DNA of 30,098 bases, taken from the IMG/VR virus record IMGVR_UViG_3300042350_002746, positions 1 through 30,098 of that record. One strand, written 5' to 3'. The stretch's first letter is position 1; every line of letters starts with the position of its first letter. Below the pieces are notes generated by a model that was not told the DNA's origin, ran no database searches, and saw only the letters and a program-made list of their open reading frames with translations. The stretch is from a virus. Shown in pieces: positions 6,920 through 13,552 of the stretch. The position numbers and the translations under genes are program-made.

Positions 6920-7573
6920 TTATTGTTCTAATGCTGCCACTACATTTGGAAATTTTTCTGAAATGATTTTCCAACATTCTGATGCTACTCCTGCGTGTTC
7001 TTTTTGTGTGCCATTTTCCATACGCAACTGACAGTAATGAATCCAACTACGCAAAGTGCCATTCATATACAGCCTTGACTGTGTGTTACCTTCTGGTAAT
7101 ACTGAACGCGCTTGTTCTTTTGCAATACCATTCTCAATCGCCCATGTATATGCATTTCTAGCCTCAGTGATGACATTCATCTGTTTAATCATCCACTCAG
7201 AGTGTAGTTCATTATCATCAACTTCAATGCTATTCTGACGATTCTTTGTATCTTGCAGTCTTGCTTCTCTCAATTCAAAACTCAACTCTTTTGTTGGATC
7301 AGCATAACGTTGGCTGAATTCCTGAAAAGAAAAACTACGATGTCGCAAGATTTGCCTTGCGATGTCTCTTGTTGTGTTTATTTCCATAACGACATTGACC
7401 ATTTCAAATGGTGACCAATGTTGATTTTTGATAAGATAACGAATCAGCTTCTCATCACTCCGTGTCATATCCTGGTTATTAGGATTTGACACACGTGCCA
7501 TGTAAACAATCATATCTTCAGCAGAGTTGTGACCTGCAAATGGTGCTGTTACACCAATTAATTTCACTTTCAT
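6920..7573 (-). CDS. thyX: FAD-dependent thymidylate synthase
   Basis: This 217-aa enzyme methylates dUMP to dTMP using FAD and methylene-tetrahydrofolate. The ThyX signature RHRxxSxxxxSQRY is present as R77-H-R79 to Y90, preceded by H52 (QHWSPFE) and followed by the substrate-binding region containing SRLYMNGTLRSW. Length is typical of the family. The ATG overlaps the primase stop in an ATGA junction (7570-7573) and nrdA follows, so dTMP and dNDP synthesis are expressed together with DNA priming. ThyX with class I NrdAB is a usual set in marine T4-like phages. Confidence 0.95.
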   Translation of the reverse strand: MKVKLIGVTAPFAGHNSAEDMIVYMARVSNPNNQDMTRSDEKLIRYLIKNQHWSPFEMVNVVMEINTTRDIARQILRHRSFSFQEFSQRYADPTKELSFELREARLQDTKNRQNSIEVDDNELHSEWMIKQMNVITEARNAYTWAIENGIAKEQARSVLPEGNTQSRLYMNGTLRSWIHYCQLRMENGTQKEHAGVASECWKIISEKFPNVVAALEQ

Positions 7574-8619
7574 AATTTTTTCCAGAATGTAAATTTCGCT
7601 ATCGCTTCTAAACCAAAAAATGTATTACTATCTATAATACTTTGAATTTCGCCAGACGAAAATCCATTTAATATCATCTCATTGATGTCTTTGCCATCTA
7701 TGTTATCTGGCCAAATTACAACATCATGATTTGATTTGATCGCATTTTCAATTAACTTGCAAACTTCTTTATTACGTGGTTCATTGTCAAATATCAAGGT
7801 AATTTTTTTTGCTTGAATATTTTTCACTGTCAATGCAAGGTTTGCATCACCAGAGGCCACACAATTTTTCAAAAACAAACTATCAAGTGGACCTTCAACA
7901 AGATATACACGTTCTTCTAAATTCAAACGATCCATGCCATACACCAATTTGTTTTCTGAATCATTTGTTCTCAACGTAACATAGCGTAGTGTGCGGTCGC
8001 TTGTCTCTAATGCACGACCTGACACTGCAACTAATTCATTCTGATAATTAAAGAATGGAATGACCAATCGTGCATCTTCAATTAATTTTTTATCGTGATT
8101 AGGAATTAATGCATCACAAAATGCTTTATAGTTTGAAGTGAACAACAACTTATCATAATGTTCTTCAGGTATCAGTCTATTTTCAGCGTATGTTAAACAA
8201 AAATGTTCACTTGGTAAATCACTGAGCCATTCTCCATGTTCAAATATCGTGCGCTTTTTGATGTGACCAAATTTGGGTGGGTTGGTGATGATTCTTGGTG
8301 TACTACCACTTTTTCTGTGATACGTGTTGGACGAGCCGGCTGTACCCGTTCTGTATTTTTCAAGTACATATTCTCCATGTAGTGATGGGTCAACATGCTT
8401 GATGAAATTGGCTGCATTTGTTCCTACTCCACAGTTATGACAACGGTAAAATAAATCATTGCCCTTGGCATATATGTAGCCACGGGCTTTGAGTTTGTTG
8501 GTTTGGGAATCTCCACAGTATGGGCATGAGAAGTTCCAGAGATTGGTGTTCTTTTGCTTGAAGTTACGCAAGCGTGAAGAAACCATTCTCACATATTTTG
8601 CATCAATGTATAGAGCCAT
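7570..8619 (-). CDS. DNA primase, T4 gp61-type
   Basis: This 349-aa primase makes RNA primers for lagging-strand synthesis with the gp41-type helicase, whose end is at the other edge of the window. An N-terminal zinc ribbon is formed by C32-x2-C35 (CPYCGDS) and C60-x2-C63 (RCHNCG). A TOPRIM core follows with VYLVEGPLDSLFL (E242) and ITLIFDNE (D278, E280), the metal-binding acidic residues. Layout and length fit the T4 gp61 family. The ATG at 8617-8619 has no ribosome site; a consensus sigma70 promoter at 8626-8654 would start transcription at or next to this ATG. First gene of the primase-thyX-nrdA run. Confidence 0.9.
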   Translation of the reverse strand: MALYIDAKYVRMVSSRLRNFKQKNTNLWNFSCPYCGDSQTNKLKARGYIYAKGNDLFYRCHNCGVGTNAANFIKHVDPSLHGEYVLEKYRTGTAGSSNTYHRKSGSTPRIITNPPKFGHIKKRTIFEHGEWLSDLPSEHFCLTYAENRLIPEEHYDKLLFTSNYKAFCDALIPNHDKKLIEDARLVIPFFNYQNELVAVSGRALETSDRTLRYVTLRTNDSENKLVYGMDRLNLEERVYLVEGPLDSLFLKNCVASGDANLALTVKNIQAKKITLIFDNEPRNKEVCKLIENAIKSNHDVVIWPDNIDGKDINEMILNGFSSGEIQSIIDSNTFFGLEAIAKFTFWKKL

Positions 8620-8625
8620 GTAATC

Positions 8626-8654
8626 ATTATATCAATACTTCTCACAGAAGTCAA
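8626..8654 (-). promoter_or_regulatory. Strong sigma70 promoter (extended -10) driving primase-thyX-nrdA
   Basis: On the minus strand: -35 TTGACT at 8649-8654, a 17-base spacer, and -10 TATAAT at 8626-8631 with the extended-10 TG directly before it (TGATATAAT). Five of six and six of six consensus matches at ideal spacing. The expected start lies 6-7 bases downstream, at about 8619-8620, which is the primase start codon itself, so the mRNA would be almost leaderless. This is the best sigma70 match found in the window. Confidence 0.8.
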
Positions 8655-9086
8655 TCAATTTAAAATACTTGCCAAAAACTCTAGTTTGACGTTTGCTATA
8701 ATCCACGCTAGTACAACAACACCACCGGCAATCATCCAACGCCACTGAAGCATGGACTTCATGTCATCATCTTCTTTTTGATTATGCTCGGTAATGTGAT
8801 CACGCAATGATTTTATTTCATCCATAATTCTACGTTCAGTCAATTCAATCTTATCAGAAAGATTTCTATCGGTCGTGGTAATCCTTGAATGAAGTTCTTT
8901 GATATCACTTACGGTATCCTCTTTTCGTTTGTCCATGTCTTTGTAAATCTGATTGACACTGTTTGTATTGTTGTCCGCAAGTTTTTCAATAACACGATCC
9001 ATCTTCTCACAGAGGTCGGCAATAGTGCCGACTTTCTCTTTGAGAACGCCAACTTCCACTTTAAGTGCTACTTCTCCGTCTATCAT
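8655..9086 (-). CDS. Coiled-coil protein with C-terminal membrane anchor
   Basis: This 143-aa protein has a long charged helical region (about 8-112) with heptad character, for example EVGVLKEKVGTIADLCEKMD and LSDKIELTERRIMDEIKSL, then one hydrophobic segment at about 117-135 (MIAGGVVVLAWIIANVKLE). It would be tail-anchored in the inner membrane. The layout recalls XhlA-type phage proteins that assist holins, but the similarity is only in architecture. The ATG shares one base with the stop of the preceding gene (TAATG). It is the last gene of the lysis and envelope run and ends at the primase promoter, with the -35 box adjoining its stop. Confidence 0.7.
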   Translation of the reverse strand: MIDGEVALKVEVGVLKEKVGTIADLCEKMDRVIEKLADNNTNSVNQIYKDMDKRKEDTVSDIKELHSRITTTDRNLSDKIELTERRIMDEIKSLRDHITEHNQKEDDDMKSMLQWRWMIAGGVVVLAWIIANVKLEFLASILN

Positions 9087-9283
9087 TATTTCTTGTCGGG
9101 AATTTTAGTGCCTTCTAGTTTCTTATGCACCTTAATTGTCTTGCAAACTTCTTTTTCTTTTTTAGTTTTGTTGTCATACTCTTTGACACACACTTTCTTT
9201 TCTTCAGCGGCAAATGCTGCATTTGTAAGTGGTGCAAAAAGCAGGAACAAAATCATTGACGCTAACGCAATTTCTTTTTTCAT
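9086..9283 (-). CDS. Small secreted cysteine/lysine-rich protein
   Basis: The first 26 residues are a signal peptide (MKKEIALASMILFLLFAPLT, then NAAFAA), leaving a mature peptide of about 39 residues rich in Lys and Glu with two cysteines (KVCVKEY, KEVCKTIKVH) that could form one disulfide. It would act in the periplasm. It overlaps the upstream holin-like gene by 4 bases and the following coiled-coil gene by one. Similar short signal-peptide proteins occur near lysis genes in marine phages, as I recall, but no function is known to me. Confidence 0.7.
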   Translation of the reverse strand: MKKEIALASMILFLLFAPLTNAAFAAEEKKVCVKEYDNKTKKEKEVCKTIKVHKKLEGTKIPDKK

Positions 9284-9507
9284 TTCTTTTCCTTTGAGAC
9301 AAATTTTTCGGATGCGGTAAAACCTAATCCACCTAGCACAACATACATGATAGCATCAAGTGTTTGTGGATTCAATCTTTTTTCAAAAAATAATTCTGAA
9401 ATTACACCAGTAGCAAGCAAAAGAAAAGCCAAAAAGGTTATCAATCGCTTACTACTGGGATTACTTTCACCTTCACCTGAAAGGGTTTTGGATAAAAAGT
9501 TTATCAT
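9280..9507 (-). CDS. Two-helix membrane protein, holin candidate
   Basis: This 75-aa protein has a short charged N-terminus, a first membrane helix at about 21-38 (LITFLAFLLLATGVISEL), a short loop FFEKRLNPQTL, a second helix at about 51-65 (DAIMYVVLGGLGFTA) and a lysine-rich tail. Size, two helices and charged tail are those of class II holins, and it lies in the lysis run with endolysin and spanins. It is one of two such candidates (the other is the 153-aa protein just upstream). Both ends overlap neighbouring genes by 4 bases. Holin function is inferred from architecture and context only. Confidence 0.65.
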   Translation of the reverse strand: MINFLSKTLSGEGESNPSSKRLITFLAFLLLATGVISELFFEKRLNPQTLDAIMYVVLGGLGFTASEKFVSKEKK

Positions 9508-9965
9508 TTTTCTGGATGATCAGGTTGTGCTGGTGCTGGTTTACCACCAAAGCCCGATACTGCCGCAACAAATGATGCCGCTGGTTCAAATGCTGTTGAT
9601 GCTACTGATCCAAATCCTCCACTTAGACCAACTGGTGCCGAAGATACGGGTGGTGGTGGCGGTGGTGTGTAAGGCTTGTTTGCAGCATCAAGTGCTTTTG
9701 CTCTTAATTCTTTGTCATCACCTGCTAACATGATACCTGACAATGTACCTGTCAAGAATGTAGCAATAGGAATAATCAATTCAAAAAATTTGTTGTCAAC
9801 TGGACTCATTCCATTCATTGGCTGAGTTACAAAAATAAGACTATACAGAACAACAAAAACAATTCCGAACAGTGTTAAACCCAAAACGACACCAATGAAA
9901 AACTTCAGTCGTGCATTGAGTTCTTCTGTCGTATATCTTTCTCCTGACCATAAATCCTTAATCAT
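9504..9965 (-). CDS. Two-helix membrane protein with Pro/Ala/Gly-rich tail
   Basis: An ATG at 9963-9965 is chosen over one two codons upstream because AAAGGAG (9973-9979) is 7 bases from it and because it forms the usual ATGA overlap with the lipoprotein stop. The 153-aa product has two membrane segments (about 22-46, FFIGVVLGLTLFGIVFVVLY; about 63-82, FFELIIPIATFLTGTLSGIM), then a low-complexity tail with seven consecutive prolines and Ala/Gly-rich repeats to the end. A holin or envelope role is possible from its position in the lysis run. Function not recognised. Confidence 0.65.
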   Translation of the reverse strand: MIKDLWSGERYTTEELNARLKFFIGVVLGLTLFGIVFVVLYSLIFVTQPMNGMSPVDNKFFELIIPIATFLTGTLSGIMLAGDDKELRAKALDAANKPYTPPPPPPVSSAPVGLSGGFGSVASTAFEPAASFVAAVSGFGGKPAPAQPDHPEK

Positions 9966-10192
9966 TTGCATTCTCCTTTACTTGGAACTTGTGGTAATTG
10001 CATTGTCTGAACAGGTTGACCGTTTTTATTTTTTTCGTAATGAGTCAAATCTTCAGGGCAAGTTCCGTTTGCACTACAATATGGTTTTTTACATTGCTTA
10101 GTGTCCCAATTTTCTGGGTCTTGGCATGGGTAGCGATAGTTTTCTTCACACGCTACTAATAATGGTAATAACAAAAAAGCTAGATATTTCAT
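9962..10192 (-). CDS. Small cysteine-rich lipoprotein
   Basis: This 76-aa protein has a lipoprotein signal peptide with lipobox LLVAC (Cys15), so the mature part would be lipid-anchored on the periplasmic side. The mature 62 residues contain four more cysteines before the end and one near the C-terminus (RYPCQDPENWDTKQCKKPYC, NGTCPEDL, GECK), suggesting disulfides. It follows the endolysin with a one-base overlap and overlaps the next gene by 4 bases. It is not the o-spanin, which is found upstream of the endolysin. Its role is unknown; superinfection exclusion or an envelope function are possibilities only. Confidence 0.75.
   Translation of the reverse strand: MKYLAFLLLPLLVACEENYRYPCQDPENWDTKQCKKPYCSANGTCPEDLTHYEKNKNGQPVQTMQLPQVPSKGECK
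9973..9979 (-). promoter_or_regulatory. Shine-Dalgarno site that decides the start at 9965
   Basis: AAAGGAG on the minus strand lies 7 bases before the ATG at 9965 but only 1 base before the in-frame ATG at 9971, which is too close. This fixes the start of the two-helix protein at 9965. Confidence 0.7.
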
Positions 10193-10809
10193 TAGTGGAC
10201 TCCTAGAACATGAAGAGCATGTGCATAATGTTTTTTGCGGTCTTCAAGTCCTATGGTGCCACCATTAATTCTCTTTGTCATCGTAAGAATATCGCCCGTA
10301 TCTGCAAATTGATTCAGTTTGTTTGTTTCCCAGAACCAACATGCTGACTGTGCAGCACCTTCAAATGTTTGTGTATACTCTGCTGCTTCTTCTGGTGTAA
10401 TTTCTAATGATGCAGCAAACCATGTATAGTTTGTTTTACCAGTCAGTTGAATTAATCCACGACCACGATATTTGTAGCCATCACCAGATGCTTCGTTGCC
10501 GTTGCCCATACGGTCGGCATAAATTTTGTTTGCAATCTTTTCTGGCTTCTTTTCGTATGCTTTTGCAGTAGCCATATCTTTGAAGTATTTTGGAAATACC
10601 TTCACTAGGCTTTCTGCTTTGTAATTTAGATTTTCTGTGAGAAAAATAAAACCACCAGATTCGTGAGCGCATTGTGCAATGAATGCTGCGATTCTTTGTG
10701 GAGTATTGATGTCGTAATCCGGCAGTAATTGACTTAATGCTTTGTGCCACTGGTCAATATATGGATTTTTTGGTAGTAATTGTTTTAATTGTTCTTTTGT
10801 AAGTTCCAT
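10192..10809 (-). CDS. Endolysin, GH19 chitinase/lysozyme-like
   Basis: This 205-aa protein is a glycoside hydrolase family 19 type muramidase/chitinase fold that cuts cell-wall glycan at lysis. The catalytic glutamate is E50 in AQCAHESGGF, and the substrate-groove segment YRGRGLIQLTGKTNY lies at 114-128, followed by the conserved region around ACWFW and the terminal helix. No signal peptide or membrane segment is present, so it needs a holin for export. It starts 14 bases after the o-spanin stop with a GAGG ribosome site. With the adjacent spanins and membrane proteins it forms the lysis cassette. Confidence 0.9.
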   Translation of the reverse strand: MELTKEQLKQLLPKNPYIDQWHKALSQLLPDYDINTPQRIAAFIAQCAHESGGFIFLTENLNYKAESLVKVFPKYFKDMATAKAYEKKPEKIANKIYADRMGNGNEASGDGYKYRGRGLIQLTGKTNYTWFAASLEITPEEAAEYTQTFEGAAQSACWFWETNKLNQFADTGDILTMTKRINGGTIGLEDRKKHYAHALHVLGVH

Positions 10810-10823
10810 GTGTATCCTCAGAT

Positions 10824-11084
10824 TTATTTTACAGAGTCAAAAATTTCCTTTTGTAATCTATACCATTCTATCCACATATCAACTTTATCACTACACAAAT
10901 GATACTCTGTGTAGTTATCTGCTACAACCGTAATCACATCACTCAGTTTGGTTGTGCCTTCTTTAATCTGTGCCAGTGGCGCGCAAGAGTTCTTAAATGA
11001 ATCTGGTATTTCAGGAAACTTACGTGCCACTGGTACAGTAGTGCTACAGCCAGTCAACAATAAAACTATAAGTAATTTTTTCAT
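10824..11084 (-). CDS. o-spanin (Rz1-like outer-membrane lipoprotein)
   Basis: This 86-aa lipoprotein has a short signal peptide with lipobox LLTGC (Cys13). The mature part is about 74 residues with a helical C-terminal half. It overlaps the end of the i-spanin gene by 4 bases (ATGA at 11081-11084), the usual arrangement of separate spanin genes, and lies directly before the endolysin. The o-spanin sits in the inner leaflet of the outer membrane and joins the i-spanin across the periplasm to fuse the membranes in the last step of lysis. Function rests on lipobox, size and position. Confidence 0.8.
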   Translation of the reverse strand: MKKLLIVLLLTGCSTTVPVARKFPEIPDSFKNSCAPLAQIKEGTTKLSDVITVVADNYTEYHLCSDKVDMWIEWYRLQKEIFDSVK

Positions 11085-11518
11085 GGCTTCTTGGCTGCTT
11101 CGTTCAAAATACTTACTGCGTTGGGATCAAGTTCACATTTCGCATCAATAACTTTTTCCACTTCTTTAATCTTTTGTACAACGATCTCTCGTTTTTCAAC
11201 GACTCTCTTAACTCTCTCTCTGATTTTCGTTTCAATAACAACATTTGTCTGCTGTGATTTCGCTTCTGCATCTTTCACTTTCTCCTCTAGTTCAGCCACT
11301 CGTTGACGCCATTCTTGCTCTACGCTATAGCCTCCTTTCCAGTAAATACCGATACAGAGTAATACTATGGAAACATACTTGATGATGTTTGCATAGTTGC
11401 CAATTAATGGCAATCTACTACCTAAAAAACCAATTACGGCACCAATGGCACCACAAACTAAAACTGCGTTGATGATGAATAAAAGAAAACCAGAGGGCAG
11501 AAAACTAAGAAGCCACAT
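11081..11518 (-). CDS. i-spanin (Rz-like inner-membrane protein)
   Basis: This 145-aa protein has hydrophobic segments at about 5-33 and 46-60 (NIIKYVSIVLLCIGIYW), then a long coiled coil at about 66-125 (EQEWRQRVAELEEKVKDAEA onwards). The C-terminus contains KCELDPNAVSILNEAAKKP, a tail type known in Rz-like proteins of T7-like and T4-like phages. One membrane helix more than classical Rz is predicted; the first may be a re-entrant or a second anchor. It overlaps the o-spanin ATG by 4 bases and its own start lies inside the end of the upstream gene (14-nt overlap). Confidence 0.8.
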   Translation of the reverse strand: MWLLSFLPSGFLLFIINAVLVCGAIGAVIGFLGSRLPLIGNYANIIKYVSIVLLCIGIYWKGGYSVEQEWRQRVAELEEKVKDAEAKSQQTNVVIETKIRERVKRVVEKREIVVQKIKEVEKVIDAKCELDPNAVSILNEAAKKP

Positions 11519-11756
11519 TTGACTTTCTCTTCATAAATGAAATGAATGTTGCTGTCTTACGTTTCTTCACACCGGGTTCGCCTTGTGGACCGACGCCTAG
11601 TCCTGCTACGGCACCACCACCAACAGCGTTTACAGGAGCATCTTCTTCTTTAACGCTTTTTGCATTTTTATCCCAATATTCTGGACCAAAGCCACACTCA
11701 TTGCGTTTTTCCATCTTTCTACAAGCTGGACAGTATTTTGATTCGTTATTTTTCAT
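11505..11756 (-). CDS. Small protein with Cys-rich N-terminus and GGG/GVGPQGEPG motif
   Basis: This 83-aa protein starts with a possible zinc-binding CPAC-x8-C segment (residues 8-20), then an acidic stretch KEEDAPVNAVGGG and a glycine-rich AGLGVGPQGEPGVKKRK, ending basic (FMKRKSNVAS). The VGGG...GVGPQGEPG element resembles a peptide module that I recall in marine phage virion-type proteins. No ribosome site precedes the ATG at 11754-11756; a perfect TATAAATA late-promoter box at 11764-11771 lies so close that the mRNA would be nearly leaderless. An alternative start is Met15. Function unknown. Confidence 0.6.
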   Translation of the reverse strand: MKNNESKYCPACRKMEKRNECGFGPEYWDKNAKSVKEEDAPVNAVGGGAVAGLGVGPQGEPGVKKRKTATFISFMKRKSNVAS

Positions 11757-11763
11757 AGTAGTT

Positions 11764-11771
11764 TATTTATA
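11764..11771 (-). promoter_or_regulatory. T4-type late promoter (TATAAATA)
   Basis: An exact minus-strand match to the T4 late consensus TATAAATA, overlapping the end of the LamG-type gene, immediately upstream of the 83-aa gene and the spanin-endolysin run. In T4 such a box, recognised through the gp55 sigma factor, is sufficient as a promoter. Lysis genes as late genes fit this. The start point would fall at about the next ATG. Confidence 0.6.
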
Positions 11772-12510
11772 TACCGTAGATTGACTTTACCGCATTATAA
11801 TTCTGAGTTATCTCAGCACCAGACAATGCTTTGTTATACACTCGCATCTGATAAAAAACTGGATATAGTGCAGAATTTGAGTTGTTCATTGCATCCGTTG
11901 AACCTGTACCATTATTACCGTGCCTTGCTCCAAAATAAAACTCACTTGTTGCAAAGGTTGTTTGATTACCAATAGTATCAGTTGTTCCAATCTGTGAACC
12001 ATTTAAAAATATACTAACTTGTGTGCCATTGATAACAAAAATCCATTGTCTTATAGCATTACTTGCGGTTATGGTTACTGCGGTTTCACCATAAGGGATA
12101 CCATAAAATATATTTGTTGAACCATCCACATAGGCTACGTATCCCCCGCTAGTATCATAAATGTCATTACCCCAAATAGCTCCCCAAAATGATGTTGGAT
12201 TAAATGAAGCAACCACTTCAACTGTTACAGTATTTGAAGCAATATTGTAAGGAACACTAATATAATCCGTACCATTTGCATCCTCATTGTTTAGTCTTAT
12301 GCCACCACCATTGTTTGACACATACGAAGGAGAACCTACAAGTGTTGCATTACGACCATTGCCACTAGAATCAGTCCATGTTGAACCAGATGATGGTGCA
12401 GTTGCTAAGTTAAATTGCAGACCTGAAGTTACTATTGATGGTGGCGGCGCAGCAGCGTTAGAATCTACATAAACACCACCTGTGATTGTGATACCTGGTC
12501 CGATTATCAT
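11767..12510 (-). CDS. LamG/concanavalin A-like lectin domain protein (putative virion adhesin)
   Basis: This 247-aa protein begins MIIGPGITITGGV, an N-terminus that I recall in phage fibre-type proteins, followed from about residue 32 by a jelly-roll LamG fold: LQFNLATAPSSGSTWTDSSG, TVTVEVVASFNP (the sheet that carries the family pattern), RQWIFVINGTQVSIFLNGS and the closing YQMRVYNKALSGAEITQNYN. These are typical LamG_3 landmarks. Asn, Thr, Ser and Gly are abundant and there are no cysteines, as usual for tail-fibre proteins. It probably binds carbohydrate on the host surface or decorates the virion. The ATG overlaps the preceding gene in an ATGA junction. Confidence 0.75.
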   Translation of the reverse strand: MIIGPGITITGGVYVDSNAAAPPPSIVTSGLQFNLATAPSSGSTWTDSSGNGRNATLVGSPSYVSNNGGGIRLNNEDANGTDYISVPYNIASNTVTVEVVASFNPTSFWGAIWGNDIYDTSGGYVAYVDGSTNIFYGIPYGETAVTITASNAIRQWIFVINGTQVSIFLNGSQIGTTDTIGNQTTFATSEFYFGARHGNNGTGSTDAMNNSNSALYPVFYQMRVYNKALSGAEITQNYNAVKSIYGI

Positions 12511-12899
12511 TTTAGATTTCTGAGTTCGTTGGCAATATTCATATCAACCATAATATCAGATGATAGAATATCTTTACCATTGATACCTCTGACTCTTTCT
12601 GGCATGATATTCAAGAATGTCAAATAAGTTTTGAGAATACTATAATCATCTTTGTTCATATTAAAAAATAACAGTCTTGTTGTTACTTCAGGACCAAAAA
12701 GATTATAAAGAACTACGATATGATTGATGATAAGACGTTCACGCATCTCACCATGTTTACGATATCTACGAAAAAGTCTTTTGAGATAATTCAATCGTTT
12801 CATGTCTTCAGTAAATTCACTCATGATGCAATTAGGCCTATCATAGGCTTTTGCGGCATATAACATTATATTGTCTTCAGTTAGATTCTCAAATGACAT
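12507..12899 (-). CDS. Conserved phage protein of unknown function (130 aa)
   Basis: This is a helical, charged 130-aa protein starting MSFENLTEDNIMLYAAKAYD, with RLNYLKRLFRRYRKHGE and LIINHIVVLYNLFGPEVTTRL segments. I recall homologous proteins (a DUF-type family) beside structural genes in marine T4-like phages. No membrane segment or catalytic motif is seen. The start codon has no ribosome site; instead a 9-bp hairpin with a UUCG loop ends 7 bases before the ATG. Expression may therefore depend on read-through or be kept low. It overlaps the LamG-type gene by 4 bases. Confidence 0.75.
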   Translation of the reverse strand: MSFENLTEDNIMLYAAKAYDRPNCIMSEFTEDMKRLNYLKRLFRRYRKHGEMRERLIINHIVVLYNLFGPEVTTRLLFFNMNKDDYSILKTYLTFLNIMPERVRGINGKDILSSDIMVDMNIANELRNLK

Positions 12900-12906
12900 A
12901 ATAAAT

Positions 12907-12928
12907 GCGGCTAACCGAAGTTAGCCGC
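12907..12928 (-). terminator. 9-bp hairpin with cUUCGg tetraloop (terminator-like)
   Basis: A perfect inverted repeat, GCGGCTAAC and GTTAGCCGC around TTCG (minus strand), just after the stop of the structural-protein gene. It is followed by ATTTATT rather than a clean T run, then directly by the next ATG. The cUUCGg loop is one of the most stable RNA tetraloops. Terminator, mRNA 3'-end stabiliser and translation-limiting hairpin are all possible. Confidence 0.7.
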
Positions 12929-12937
12929 TACTTTCAA

Positions 12938-13516
12938 TTAAGCGTCAGGCGCAATTGCGTCATCAGATGCATCGCCAGTCATTGAACCCATTGCAACCAG
13001 CGTTTCAAATGTTGTGCGACCATTACGACCGCCCATAGTGAAAGTGAATGCTGTGTTACCAAACGTATTTGCTGTTGGTGTACCAGTATACAATCCACCA
13101 TCTGTTACGCTAATCGTTGTAATTCTACCAGTAGCGGCAGTTGTTACAGAAACTTGTGCTGAAGTGTTGTTTGTGCCACCTCCAGAAATAACTAGTGTGT
13201 ACGTACATGCTGATGCTGCTGGACCAACCGCGTTTGTGTTTGCTGCTACTGAATCAACAGGACCTGAACCTTTAGTACGTGCTACCCAACCAGCGTGTGT
13301 TGGTGTACCATCAGTGATGAGTCCCTCTTCTGTTGTATCAATACCGAATACACCAAACTCAACATTAGTTCTTGTGGCGCTCATGTATGTGTTACCAAAT
13401 ACTGAAGATGGCTGTGAGTTAGCCAAGCTTTCGCCAGTAGTTGATGTATCATAGCCAGTTAGACCTGAAAAGTTTGGAGCATTGTTAGATGCGTCTAAGT
13501 TTCCCCAAAGTGACAT
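12938..13516 (-). CDS. Putative virion structural protein
   Basis: This 192-aa protein starts MSLWGNLDASNNAPNF and is rich in Gly, Thr, Ala and Ser, with alternating beta-type segments and no cysteine apart from one. Landmarks are FGVFGIDTTEEGLITDGTPT, HAGWVARTKGSG and near the end GRNGRTTFETLVAMGSMTGD. I recall this combination in small structural proteins of marine T4-like phages. A central insertion (about 95-155) has repeat-like TTISVTDGGLYTGTPT sequence. It has its own late-promoter box (13545-13552), a strong AGGAG site, and a stable hairpin after the stop, so it looks like a separately and highly expressed late unit. The exact place in the virion is unknown. Confidence 0.75.
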   Translation of the reverse strand: MSLWGNLDASNNAPNFSGLTGYDTSTTGESLANSQPSSVFGNTYMSATRTNVEFGVFGIDTTEEGLITDGTPTHAGWVARTKGSGPVDSVAANTNAVGPAASACTYTLVISGGGTNNTSAQVSVTTAATGRITTISVTDGGLYTGTPTANTFGNTAFTFTMGGRNGRTTFETLVAMGSMTGDASDDAIAPDA

Positions 13517-13544
13517 ATTTTTCTCCTATAAATCTTTGATTGTT

Positions 13545-13552
13545 TATTTATG
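13545..13552 (-). promoter_or_regulatory. T4-type late promoter variant (CATAAATA)
   Basis: CATAAATA on the minus strand matches the T4 late consensus TATAAATA at seven of eight positions. It lies 28 bases upstream of the structural-protein ATG, with an AGGAG site in between, and overlaps the last codons of the preceding modular gene. Confidence 0.5.

Noticed and set aside
8889-9320. 143-codon open frame on the plus strand
   Set aside because: It spans parts of three well-coupled minus-strand genes and has no domain; a shadow frame.
13014-13454. 146-codon open frame on the plus strand
   Set aside because: It lies wholly opposite the structural-protein gene, has no ribosome site, and its composition (Val/Pro-rich) is what the complement of a Thr/Gly-rich gene gives.
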